29,006 bases of DNA, from positions 1-29,006 of the forward strand of contig CAAFZH010000035.1 of the NCBI GenBank assembly GCA_900767495.1, written 5' to 3'. Origin of the DNA: Clostridia bacterium (lineage in GTDB: Bacteria; Bacillota; Clostridia; Christensenellales; Borkfalkiaceae). Position 1 is the stretch's first letter, and every line of letters begins with the position of its first letter. Below the pieces are notes generated by a model. It did no database searches, was not told the origin of the DNA, and worked only from the letters and a program-made list of their open reading frames with translations. Positions 1 through 7,199 of the stretch are shown here, piece by piece. Both the position numbers and the translations under genes were made by a program.

Positions 1-1158
1 ACCGACGAATTTTTGTATCGCAACGGCTTTACCGAGAATATAACCGACAAACTCGACCAAATGGGAATTGCGCACGACACTTTCTTTAACGTCGCGCCCG
101 ACCCGACGCTCGCCTGCGCCAAAGAGGGCGCAAAGCAAATGAGCGACTTTAAACCCGATTGTATAATCGCCTTGGGCGGCGGATCGGCTATGGACGCCGG
201 CAAGATTATGTGGGTGCTGTACGAACATCCCGAAGTTGATTTCGCCGACCTCGCTATGCGGTTTATGGATATAAGAAAGAGAATTTACACCTTCCCCAAA
301 ATGGGCGAAAAAGCGTATTTTATAGCCGTGCCGACCTCTGCGGGAACGGGGTCGGAAGTAACGCCTTTTGCGGTTATCACCGACGAAAAGACGGGCGTAA
401 AATATCCGCTTGCCGACTACGAATTATTGCCGAAAATGGCGATTATAGATACCGACTATCATATGAGCGCGCCCAAAGGCTTAACGGCGGCATCGGGTAT
501 AGACGCGGTAACTCACGCGTTGGAGGCTTACGCTTCTATGATGGCTACCGACTATACCGACGGACTTGCGATAAAAGCCCTGCAAACATTATTCGAGTAT
601 CTGCCGCGCGCATACGATAACGGCAACGATATAGTCGCGCGCGAAAAGACGGCAAACGCCGCCACCATGGCGGGTATGGCTTTTGCAAACGCGTTTTTGG
701 GCGTGTGCCACTCTATGGCGCATAAACTCGGTGCGTTCCATCACTTGCCGCACGGCGTTGCAAACGCGCTTATGATAGACGAGGTTATGCGTTTCAACGC
801 CGCCGAAGTCCCCGCAAAAATGGGAACTTTTCCGCAGTACGCCTATCCGCATACGCTTGAAAGGTACGCCGAAGTCGCAACCGCGCTCGGCTTGAAGGGT
901 AAGACCGACGAGGAAAAACTCGAAAATCTTATAAAGGCGATTGACGACCTTAAAGCGCGCGTCGGCATAAAACCGCTTATACGCGATTACGTTGCAAGCG
1001 AAGAGGACTTTTTGTCGCGGCTCGACGAAATGTGCGAGCAGGCGTTTGACGATCAATGCACGGGCGCGAATCCGCGCTATCCGCTGATCGAAGAAATAAA
1101 GACTATGTATTTAAACGCTTACTACGGCAATAAGGCGAATATCGCCGAAAATAAATAA
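1..1158 (+). CDS. adhE: AdhE, C-terminal Fe-alcohol dehydrogenase domain (5' end outside window)
   Basis: Iron-dependent alcohol dehydrogenase domain of the bifunctional acetaldehyde/alcohol dehydrogenase AdhE, which reduces acetyl-CoA through acetaldehyde to ethanol while oxidising NADH. The frame is open from base 1, so the coding region enters from outside the window and the TTG at position 13 is not a real start. Visible motifs are the NAD-binding GGGSAMDAGK, GTGSEVTPFAVITD, the metal-site pattern GIDAVTH, and CHS...LPHG supplying the remaining histidines. The signatures DLAMRFMDIRKRIY and FDDQCTGANPRYPL near the C-terminus are typical of AdhE rather than stand-alone Fe-ADHs, so an upstream acetaldehyde dehydrogenase half is expected but cannot be seen. 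The next gene starts 14 nt downstream on the same strand, suggesting co-transcription with the hydrogenase-sensor cassette. Confidence 0.93.
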   Translation, partial: TDEFLYRNGFTENITDKLDQMGIAHDTFFNVAPDPTLACAKEGAKQMSDFKPDCIIALGGGSAMDAGKIMWVLYEHPEVDFADLAMRFMDIRKRIYTFPKMGEKAYFIAVPTSAGTGSEVTPFAVITDEKTGVKYPLADYELLPKMAIIDTDYHMSAPKGLTAASGIDAVTHALEAYASMMATDYTDGLAIKALQTLFEYLPRAYDNGNDIVAREKTANAATMAGMAFANAFLGVCHSMAHKLGAFHHLPHGVANALMIDEVMRFNAAEVPAKMGTFPQYAYPHTLERYAEVATALGLKGKTDEEKLENLIKAIDDLKARVGIKPLIRDYVASEEDFLSRLDEMCEQAFDDQCTGANPRYPLIEEIKTMYLNAYYGNKANIAENK

Positions 1159-1172
1159 GGGAGGAGAGTTTT

Positions 1173-1922
1173 ATGGATCTCGACAGAGTTATAGCGGTGA
1201 GAAACGATAAAACCGTCTATCGCGACGGCGACGACTGCATAAAGGTTTTTGCCGAAAATTACGCCAAAGACGACGTTTTAAGCGAAGCGCTCAATCAGGC
1301 TCGCGTGGAAAAAACGGGTCTTAACGTACCTGCGATAAAGTCGGTTACGACTATAGAGAATAAATGGGCGATAGTTTCGGAGTTTATCTCGGGTAAAACG
1401 CTCGACCGCATTATGAAGGAAAATCCCGAAAAAAAAGACGAGTATCTTGGAAAATTCGTGGATTTGCAACTCGAAGTTCAGTCTAAAACGTGTCCTAAAC
1501 TCAATAAGTTGACGGACAAAATGCGCGATAAAATTTCGGTTGCGCAAATCGACGAGAACACGCGTTACGAACTGCATACTCGTCTTGAGGGCATGCCGAA
1601 ACACGCAAAACTTTGCCACGGCGATTTTAATCCGTCAAATATAATAGTAACCGAAAGCGGCAAGGCGTATATACTCGACTGGTCGCACGCTACTATCGGC
1701 AACGCGTCGGCGGACGCGGCTCGGACTTATCTTTTGTTCTGGTTAAACGGAGATATAAGCGGCGCGGAAAAGTATCTCGATTTGTTTTGCGAAAAGAGCG
1801 GGACCGATAAGCGTTACGTGCAGAAATGGATGCCCATCGTAGCGGCGTCGCAGTCGGTAAAGGGCAAACCGAAGGAAAGAGAATTTTTATTATCGTGGGC
1901 AACGGTAATGGATTATCAATAA
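1173..1922 (+). CDS. APH/choline-kinase-fold phosphotransferase
   Basis: 249-aa protein of the aminoglycoside phosphotransferase (APH, kinase-like fold) superfamily. The catalytic loop is HGDFNPSN (residues 149-156, catalytic Asp151 and Asn156). The metal-binding Asp is in YILDWSH (Asp169, the DFG equivalent). The N-terminal half has a short nucleotide-binding region (residues about 10-75). A strong Shine-Dalgarno (gggaggag) precedes the ATG, and adhE ends 14 nt upstream. Many APH-fold proteins in anaerobes are not antibiotic-resistance enzymes but small-molecule or protein kinases. Its place between adhE and a hydrogenase-sensor set that also contains a PP2C-type phosphatase suggests a signalling or metabolic kinase; this is inference, and the substrate is unknown. 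The tail is short compared with true aminoglycoside kinases. Confidence 0.85.
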   Translation: MDLDRVIAVRNDKTVYRDGDDCIKVFAENYAKDDVLSEALNQARVEKTGLNVPAIKSVTTIENKWAIVSEFISGKTLDRIMKENPEKKDEYLGKFVDLQLEVQSKTCPKLNKLTDKMRDKISVAQIDENTRYELHTRLEGMPKHAKLCHGDFNPSNIIVTESGKAYILDWSHATIGNASADAARTYLLFWLNGDISGAEKYLDLFCEKSGTDKRYVQKWMPIVAASQSVKGKPKEREFLLSWATVMDYQ

Positions 1923-1942
1923 AAATTCAAGGAGATTTACTT

Positions 1943-2185
1943 ATGTTAAAAGTTACGGTTTGTATCGGCAGTTCGTGCCACATAAAGGGTTCGCGGCAGG
2001 TGGTAGAGGATTTGCAACGCCTTATCGCGACTGAAAAACTGGAAGATAAAGTCGAACTCGGCGGCACTTTTTGTATGGGCAGATGTCAGGAAGGCGTTTG
2101 CGTTACGATAGACGACGACTTCTTTTCGGTAAGTCCCGAAACGACTGCGGAATTTTTTGAAAAAGAGATTTTAACGAGGGTTTGA
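1943..2185 (+). CDS. [2Fe-2S] thioredoxin-like ferredoxin (NuoE/HydC-like), first copy
   Basis: 80-aa thioredoxin-like [2Fe-2S] ferredoxin, the fold found in NuoE and in small subunits of electron-bifurcating [FeFe] hydrogenases. Cluster ligands are the pair in VCIGSSCHIKGS near the N-terminus and the pair in GTFCMGRCQEG. The ATG at 1943 is chosen over an upstream in-frame start inside the kinase gene because it follows ggag (1931-1934) at a good distance and begins exactly at the fold. It overlaps the start region of the next, paralogous gene. Likely role: passes electrons to or from the PAS-hydrogenase encoded just downstream; partner assignment is from context. Confidence 0.85.
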   Translation: MLKVTVCIGSSCHIKGSRQVVEDLQRLIATEKLEDKVELGGTFCMGRCQEGVCVTIDDDFFSVSPETTAEFFEKEILTRV

Positions 2186-2187
2186 AA

Positions 2188-2448
2188 ATGATTCTTATAC
2201 GAGTTTGCGTGGGCAGTTCGTGCTATTTAAAAGGTTCGTCCGAATTAGTCGATATGCTCAACCAAAAAATCGAAGAAAACGGCTTGCAGGATAAAATTTC
2301 CCTTTCGGGGAGTTTTTGTATGGGTAAATGCAACCGCGTGGGCGTAACTATCGCCGTGGACGAGGAAGTCTGCGTGGCGATAACCAAGGAAAATTTTAAC
2401 GAATTCTGGAACGATAAGGTAATGGCGGCGGTAAACGCCGATAAATAG
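2188..2448 (+). CDS. [2Fe-2S] thioredoxin-like ferredoxin, second copy
   Basis: 86-aa paralogue of the preceding protein, with the same four-Cys layout: VCVGSSCYLKGS and GSFCMGKC. The ATG at 2188 follows a gaggg ribosome site lying in the end of the first gene; an in-frame TTG at 2182 is possible but less likely. Two copies of this small ferredoxin in tandem, directly before the hydrogenase gene (11-nt gap), suggest gene duplication with either a redox relay or two alternative partners. The loop after the last Cys differs (NRVGV against QEGVCV), so the copies are probably not interchangeable. Direction of electron flow cannot be told from sequence. Confidence 0.85.
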   Translation: MILIRVCVGSSCYLKGSSELVDMLNQKIEENGLQDKISLSGSFCMGKCNRVGVTIAVDEEVCVAITKENFNEFWNDKVMAAVNADK

Positions 2449-2459
2449 GGGAAAAGTAT

Positions 2460-4133
2460 ATGTCCGATATAATAACTTTAAAAAAATCCAACTGTAAAAA
2501 CTGTTACAAGTGCATAAGGCATTGCCCCGTAAAATCGATAAGATTTTCGGCAAATCAGGCGCACGTAATAGGCAACGAGTGTATTTTGTGCGGAAGATGT
2601 TACGTAATTTGTCCGCAAAACGCCAAAGAAATCAAAAGCGAACTCGAAAAAACCAAAGTACTTATTCAATCGGGCGACCCGGTGTACGTGAGTATCGCGC
2701 CGTCATTCATTGCGGAATTCGAGGGGTCGGGTATAAACGGCATGCGCGTCGCGCTTAAAAAACTCGGTTTTGCCGAAGTCGAGGAAACGGCTGTCGGAGC
2801 GACGATAGTTAAAACCGAGTACGAGAAAATGCTTGCCGAGGAGAGTCGCGACGTTATAATATCGTCGTGCTGCCATTCGGTAAACCTGCTTATTCAAAAA
2901 TATTTCCCGGAGGAAATTAAATATCTTGCCGACGTCTTGTCGCCTATGCTCGCTCACGCAAAGGACGTAAAGAGCCGCGTGCCGAACGCAAAAGTCGTGT
3001 TTATAGGGCCGTGTATAGCAAAAAAAGACGAGGCGCAGTATTACGACGGCTACGTAGACGCCGTGCTTACTTTCGAGGAGTTGGCTGCGTGGCTCAAAGC
3101 CGAAAATATTACCGTTCCCGAGGAACTTGACGATACTGCGGAAAGCCGTGCGCGTTTCTTCCCTACCACGGGCGGAATACTTAAAACCATGTCGCTTAAA
3201 GCCGACTATACGTATTTTGCGGTGGACGGCATAGAAAACTGCATCGCCGCGCTTAAAGATATCGAAAGCGGCAAAATACATAAATGCTTTATAGAAATGT
3301 CGTCCTGCGCCGGCAGTTGTATAGGCGGTCCGGCAATGGCTAAAAATCATAACTCGCCCGTAAAAGACTATCTTACCGTAGCGAAGTATGCGGGCAAAAA
3401 AGATTTTAAAGTAAATCAACCCGACAGCGCGGCTGTAAGAAAGACTTTTATTCCTATAGAATTAAGGAATGCCGACCCGTCGGAAGAGGAAATAGTTGCC
3501 ATCTTAAAAAAAATGGGCAAGACCAAACCCGAGGACGAACTAAACTGCGGTTCTTGCGGTTACGATACTTGTCGCGCCAAGGCGATAGCAATTTATCACG
3601 GCAAAGCCGAAATTTCCATGTGCCTGCCGTACCTTAAAGAAAAAGCCGAAAGTTTTTCGGACTGCATAGTAAACAACACGCCTAACGGACTTATCGTGGT
3701 AAACGAAAATCTCGAAGTTCAGCAAATAAACGCGGCGGCACGCAAAATACTTAACGTTCGCGCCTCGTCCGACGTTCTCGGCGACGGTATAGACCGTATT
3801 TTAGATACGGCTATATTCAAACGCGTTCTGTCCTCGAGGCGCAGCGTTCGCAACGAAAGGGTTTATCTCGCCGATTACAACAAGTACGTTGAAGAAACCG
3901 TCGTATACGACGGAAATTATAATATGCTCGTCTGCATTCTGCGCGATATAACCGACGAGGAAAACGAACGCGAAAAGAAAGAGAGTATATCTCGTCAGAC
4001 CGTGGAAGTAGCCGATAAGGTCGTTGATAAGCAAATGCGTATAGTGCAGGAGATAGCGTCTTTACTCGGCGAAACGGCAGCCGAAACCAAGATTGCGCTC
4101 ACAAAATTAAAGGAGTCTATTTCCGATGAATGA
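2460..4133 (+). CDS. Sensory-type [FeFe] hydrogenase with PAS domain (group C / HydS-like)
   Basis: 557-aa multidomain protein. Residues 12-55: two [4Fe-4S] ferredoxin motifs (CKNCYKCIRHCP, CILCGRCYVICP). Residues about 75-320: H-cluster domain with L1 SSCCHS (Cys137, Cys138), L2 FIGPCIAKKDE (Cys185) and L3 EMSSCAGSCIGG (Cys283, Cys287). Residues 363-388: a further four-Cys Fe-S motif (CGSCGYDTC...C). Residues about 400-500: PAS domain starting NNTPNGLIVVNENLEV, then a helical tail. All four H-cluster cysteines are present. L1 and L3 depart from the catalytic-enzyme consensus (TSCCPxW, GGG), as in group C hydrogenases regarded as H2 sensors. Maturases HydE/F/G are not in this window. The end overlaps the phosphatase start by 8 nt (translational coupling), so hydrogenase state may feed into dephosphorylation; that link is inferred. 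Confidence 0.88.
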   Translation: MSDIITLKKSNCKNCYKCIRHCPVKSIRFSANQAHVIGNECILCGRCYVICPQNAKEIKSELEKTKVLIQSGDPVYVSIAPSFIAEFEGSGINGMRVALKKLGFAEVEETAVGATIVKTEYEKMLAEESRDVIISSCCHSVNLLIQKYFPEEIKYLADVLSPMLAHAKDVKSRVPNAKVVFIGPCIAKKDEAQYYDGYVDAVLTFEELAAWLKAENITVPEELDDTAESRARFFPTTGGILKTMSLKADYTYFAVDGIENCIAALKDIESGKIHKCFIEMSSCAGSCIGGPAMAKNHNSPVKDYLTVAKYAGKKDFKVNQPDSAAVRKTFIPIELRNADPSEEEIVAILKKMGKTKPEDELNCGSCGYDTCRAKAIAIYHGKAEISMCLPYLKEKAESFSDCIVNNTPNGLIVVNENLEVQQINAAARKILNVRASSDVLGDGIDRILDTAIFKRVLSSRRSVRNERVYLADYNKYVEETVVYDGNYNMLVCILRDITDEENEREKKESISRQTVEVADKVVDKQMRIVQEIASLLGETAAETKIALTKLKESISDE

Positions 4134-5298
4134 TTTGTGCGTTGACGTCGGGTATAAAAGTATAAACCATTACGGCGAGCAACTTTGCGGCGACCACGTA
4201 GACGTGGTGGAACAAAACGAAAATTCGCAGATAGTCGTCTTGGCGGACGGACTCGGCAGCGGCGTTAAAGCGAGCATACTTTCTACGCTGACTTCAAAAA
4301 TAATATCCACTATGATGGCGGAAGGTTTGTCGCTTACCGATTGCGTGGAAACTATCGCCGCCACTTTGCCGATATGCTCGGTAAGGGGCGTGGCGTATTC
4401 TACCTTTACCATAATACACGTAGTCGATAACGAAACCGCCGAAATTATAGAATTCGATAATCCGCAAGTCATAGTTCTGCGCGAGGGCAGTAATTATCTA
4501 TATAAAAGAACGGAAATGAGCATCGGCGGAAAAACCGTCTATAAGTCGGTTATCGCGCTTAAAGAGGGCGATATTTTCATCGCCACAAGCGACGGTTGTC
4601 CCCATGCGGGACTCGGCACGCGGTATAACTTCGGTTGGAAGAGAGAAGATATAATCAACTTTATGTTGCCTATGGTATACGTGGGGTATACCGCAAAAAC
4701 GCTCGCCACCATACTCGTTGACGAATGTAACCGTCTGTACGGCGGACAGCCGGGGGACGACGCCACCGCCTGCGTGTTAAAGGTAAGGCGGCGCGAACCC
4801 GTAAATATTCTTTTCGGTCCTCCCGCCAACCCCGACGATAACGACAGAATGATGTCTTTGTTTTTTTCCAAGGAGGGCAAACACATAGTTTGCGGCGGCA
4901 CGACCTCGTCCATTGCGGCAAAATATCTCGGTAAACCGTTAAAAGCGAGCCTTAACTTTATAAAAAGCGACGTTCCGCCTATTGCGGAAATCGAGGGGGT
5001 GGACCTCGTTACCGAGGGCGTTATTACTATGAATAGGGGAGTAGAGTACGCAAAAGACGCGCTTAAAGACAACGAACTGTATGAAAAATGGAGTTTCGGA
5101 CAAGACGGCGCGTCGCTCATTTGCAGAATGCTTTTCGAGGAGGCGACCGATATTAACTTTTTCGTGGGCAGAGCGATAAATCCCGCTCACCAGAACCCCG
5201 ATCTGCCCATTAACTTTAATATAAAAATGAATTTAGTGGAAGAACTGTCCAAAAGCCTCCGCCAGATGGGCAAAAGAGTAAAAGTGAGTTATTTTTAA
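4126..5298 (+). CDS. SpoIIE/PP2C-family serine phosphatase with extra C-terminal domain
   Basis: 390-aa protein whose first ~220 residues form a PPM/SpoIIE phosphatase domain. Metal-binding aspartates are in VVLADGLGSG (Asp41), ATSDGCPH (Asp156) and QPGDDATA (Asp211/212). Residues about 225-390 form a separate domain beginning VNILFGPP that I do not recognise; it has conserved-looking HIVCGGTTSS and FFVGRAINPAH stretches. There is no membrane segment, so it is cytosolic. Its ATG lies inside the end of the hydrogenase gene. SpoIIE-like phosphatases usually act on anti-sigma antagonists or other phosphoserine proteins. No anti-anti-sigma or HPK-like kinase gene is nearby; the only kinase-fold gene in the run is the APH-like one at 1173. 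Confidence 0.85.
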   Translation: MNDLCVDVGYKSINHYGEQLCGDHVDVVEQNENSQIVVLADGLGSGVKASILSTLTSKIISTMMAEGLSLTDCVETIAATLPICSVRGVAYSTFTIIHVVDNETAEIIEFDNPQVIVLREGSNYLYKRTEMSIGGKTVYKSVIALKEGDIFIATSDGCPHAGLGTRYNFGWKREDIINFMLPMVYVGYTAKTLATILVDECNRLYGGQPGDDATACVLKVRRREPVNILFGPPANPDDNDRMMSLFFSKEGKHIVCGGTTSSIAAKYLGKPLKASLNFIKSDVPPIAEIEGVDLVTEGVITMNRGVEYAKDALKDNELYEKWSFGQDGASLICRMLFEEATDINFFVGRAINPAHQNPDLPINFNIKMNLVEELSKSLRQMGKRVKVSYF

Positions 5299-5351
5299 GA
5301 TTTACTTTCTTTAAATCAACGTTTTGCCGCCTCGGAGTCGTTCGCTTTTAA

Positions 5352-5471
5352 CCGTATCTCGCGTCGTTATATAAACGACTTACGGCGATAGATACCGAGT
5401 GGCTCAAAAACGACTGCGCGGAAAGCGTGGAAGAAATTATTTCCGTCATCGAAGTTTGTATGAATCGTTGA
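5352..5471 (+). pseudogene. C-terminal remnant of an unidentified protein
   Basis: A 39-codon stretch with protein-like composition (includes LTAIDTEWLKNDCAESVEEI) ends in TGA at 5469-5471. It opens directly after an in-frame TAA and contains no ATG, GTG or TTG start in its first half, so it cannot be translated as it stands. Its amphipathic, coding-like pattern suggests the tail of a decayed gene. It overlaps the 3' end of the minus-strand araC gene by 26 nt. The rest of the 147-nt gap after the phosphatase gene shows no hairpin terminator or other gene. Confidence 0.35.
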
Positions 5472-6369
5472 CGGGAATAAACAGTTCCAGATGCCGGTCG
5501 CTTATATTTTCGCGTTTACTCCAATGAATCTTAAGTAGTTCGGGACGGGCGGAATCTCTTTTGAGTTTATGCTCGTTTATGCTTGCATAAACCGATTTCG
5601 TGAACGAATCGAGCATTTGCATAGGAAAGTCTTTATATTCCGAAGTGAATTTTGCATATTTGCCGTTTAAAATTTTTATTTTGAAATTTTTAACGGCATT
5701 TTTTAATTCTATGCCCGTAAATTTGTAATCGTAATTTTCACTTTGAGTTTTATTTGCGCTTAAAGCAAAATCAAAGTTAAACGTTTCGGGTATCACCAGG
5801 CAATAAAAATCGTAGCCGCGCTCGTCGAAATTCTCTAACAATTCCCACCAGTCGCAGTCGTCGTCGTGGCGCAGACTGCGCAAAGCCTCTTGTAAATATC
5901 TCGTGCTTGTAACAAATTTTTCGTCGGTTGCGCACCTGCTTTCGGGTTTTCCTTGCAACCGCTTGCCAAAGCCTATCATTTTTAAGTTGTTAAATTCTAC
6001 CGTTTCATAATTCATAATTGCCTCTTTCGTAATTTTCCACACGGGAATATATTTGTAATTTTTGTTTTTTCTGCACTCGGTCGACGTAAAACCGTTAAAC
6101 TTTTTAAACGCTTTGGTAAAACTCTCGGTTGTGGTATATCCGTAATCGAACGCCGTTTCCGTTACGCTTTTCGTCGTCGTTGCGAGTGTTTTACCCGCCT
6201 CCGAAAGTCTGCGTAATCGCACGTACTCGCCGAAAGTATAATCGGTACAAGCGGAAAAAATGCGCATTAAATTATATTTGTTGTAATACGTGATTTTTTC
6301 CAACTGCGAAAAATTTATTTCGTTTAATAAGTTGTCCTCAACGTAGTCTATCATCGTTTGAATTATCAT
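5446..6369 (-). CDS. AraC-family regulator with GyrI-like effector domain
   Basis: 307-aa transcription factor. Residues about 5-105 form the two helix-turn-helix motifs of the AraC/XylS DNA-binding domain (TTTESFTKAFKKFNGFTSTE is the second HTH and signature region). Residues about 118-307 look like a GyrI/SbmC-type effector-binding domain (start VEFNNLKMIGFGKRLQG), seen in MarA/Rob-like and BltR-like regulators that bind small hydrophobic or cationic molecules. It lacks the Trp- and Glu-containing pocket pattern I would need to name a ligand. It is divergent from the lipoprotein gene at 6449, a plausible target. There is no Shine-Dalgarno; a -10-like TAAAAT ends 6 nt before the ATG, so the mRNA may be leaderless. 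Confidence 0.88.
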   Translation of the reverse strand: MIIQTMIDYVEDNLLNEINFSQLEKITYYNKYNLMRIFSACTDYTFGEYVRLRRLSEAGKTLATTTKSVTETAFDYGYTTTESFTKAFKKFNGFTSTECRKNKNYKYIPVWKITKEAIMNYETVEFNNLKMIGFGKRLQGKPESRCATDEKFVTSTRYLQEALRSLRHDDDCDWWELLENFDERGYDFYCLVIPETFNFDFALSANKTQSENYDYKFTGIELKNAVKNFKIKILNGKYAKFTSEYKDFPMQMLDSFTKSVYASINEHKLKRDSARPELLKIHWSKRENISDRHLELFIPVNDSYKLR

Positions 6370-6375
6370 ACCTTT

Positions 6376-6404
6376 ATTTTATCAAAAAAAATTTAAAAAG
6401 TCTT
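6376..6404 (-). promoter_or_regulatory. Putative leaderless araC promoter
   Basis: On the minus strand, TAAAAT (6381-6376) lies 17 nt from a weak -35 AAGACT (6404-6399) and exactly 6 nt before the araC ATG. Transcription would start at about the A of ATG. The -35 matches the consensus only in its GAC core, so confidence is limited. Confidence 0.45.
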
Positions 6405-6431
6405 GTCTTTTTTTGGCAAGTATGTTAAAAT
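6403..6431 (+). promoter_or_regulatory. Sigma-A promoter of the lipoprotein gene
   Basis: TTGTCT (6403-6408), 17-nt spacer, TAAAAT (6426-6431). The expected start near 6438 leaves a leader of about 11 nt that is little more than the ribosome site gggaggag before the ATG at 6449. The -35 overlaps the -35 of the divergent araC promoter, so the two would compete for polymerase. Confidence 0.65.
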
Positions 6432-6448
6432 AGTCGTGGGAGGAGAAT

Positions 6449-6958
6449 ATGAAAAAACGAATAATCGCGATATTTTTGGCTTGTATAACTCTTTTAGCCG
6501 TGGGTTGCGGTAATAAGTATAACGCTCAACTTTATACTTCCGCCGAGAAATGGCTTGGAAGTGAGTTTATAAACGAAAACAAGGTAAGGGCGTTTTATAA
6601 AATGGATGACCCGCTCGTTTCCGACGACGGAATTGCTTTCGATCGCGTATATCACGGCGACGCGCCGACCTCGTTGACTTTCGTTTTTAACGATCAAAAA
6701 GAATTTGAGCAGGCGTTTACAAAGTACGACGGGACGATTGATTTTGAAAAACAAACGGTTTTGCTTTATATTTTCGCTAATATTTATCCGCGAAAATTTA
6801 AAATTAAAAAAATCGCCGTAAACGGCGACGTTGCGGATATAGAAATTTATATGCAAAAACGCAGAGGTATTGGCGACGCAACCGCGCCCACGCCCGCTTA
6901 TTTTATGGTAGTTTGCGACAAACTCGCTATAACGCAGGCAAATTTTTCAATCGCATAA
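6449..6958 (+). CDS. Small secreted lipoprotein, function unknown
   Basis: 169-aa protein with a clear lipoprotein signal: MKKR, a hydrophobic stretch, then AVGCG with the lipidated Cys at residue 20. The mature part is about 150 residues of mixed alpha/beta character with no recognised domain and a C-terminal segment FMVVCDKLAI. It has its own sigma-A promoter, a strong gggaggag ribosome site and a terminator overlapping its stop codon, so it is monocistronic. Divergent orientation with the AraC-GyrI-like regulator suggests regulation by that protein. Probably anchored on the outer face of the cytoplasmic membrane. Confidence 0.8.
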   Translation: MKKRIIAIFLACITLLAVGCGNKYNAQLYTSAEKWLGSEFINENKVRAFYKMDDPLVSDDGIAFDRVYHGDAPTSLTFVFNDQKEFEQAFTKYDGTIDFEKQTVLLYIFANIYPRKFKIKKIAVNGDVADIEIYMQKRRGIGDATAPTPAYFMVVCDKLAITQANFSIA

Positions 6959-6974
6959 AGTATGCGGATTTTTT
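6952..6974 (+). terminator. Intrinsic terminator overlapping the lipoprotein stop codon
   Basis: CGCATA (6952-6957), loop AAG, TATGCG (6961-6966), then GATTTTTTATT. The stop codon TAA (6956-6958) sits inside the stem and loop. Short 6-bp stem with a good T tract. Confidence 0.65.
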
Positions 6975-6977
6975 ATT

Positions 6978-7180
6978 GTCATTGCGAGGGAGTATAGCGA
7001 CCGCGGCAATCCATTTTCTCGTTGTCATTGCGAGGCACGAAGTGCCGCGGCAATCCGTTGGAATAACGGTCGGAGTATATGCTTTGATACTTTGGTCGTG
7101 GGATATTTCGCTACCGCTCAATATGACGTACCTTTTTGTTTCCTCCTTCGGGGGAAGTGGCACGAAGTGCCGATAGGGGA
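6978..7180. repeat. Dispersed palindromic repeat block 1 (A, A, B, C modules)
   Basis: Fills the non-coding gap 6959-7199. Module A (GTCATTGCGAGG...GCGGCAATCC) occurs at 6978-7012 and 7024-7056; ATTGC and GCAAT form its stem. Module B (GTCGTGGGATATTTCGCT...CTCAATATGACG) is at 7095-7131. Module C (7140-7180) holds two hairpins: TTCCTCC-TTCG-GGGGGAA and GGCAC-GAA-GTGCC. The same modules recur at 13042-13254, 15744-15911 and 28930-29006. The second A copy contains the GGCACGAAGTGCC core of module C. No protein-coding gene is seen here. Confidence 0.85.
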
Positions 7181-7199
7181 TAAAAAACTACCGAGCGAA

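Noticed and set aside
2703..3419. 238-codon open frame on the minus strand opposite the hydrogenase gene
   Set aside because: It is antisense to a clearly conserved protein, has Arg/Phe/Tyr-heavy composition typical of a mirror frame, and shows no motif or ribosome site.
6978..7180. CRISPR-like repeat array
   Set aside because: Repeats are irregularly spaced, palindromic and of three kinds; there are no unique equal-length spacers and no cas genes.
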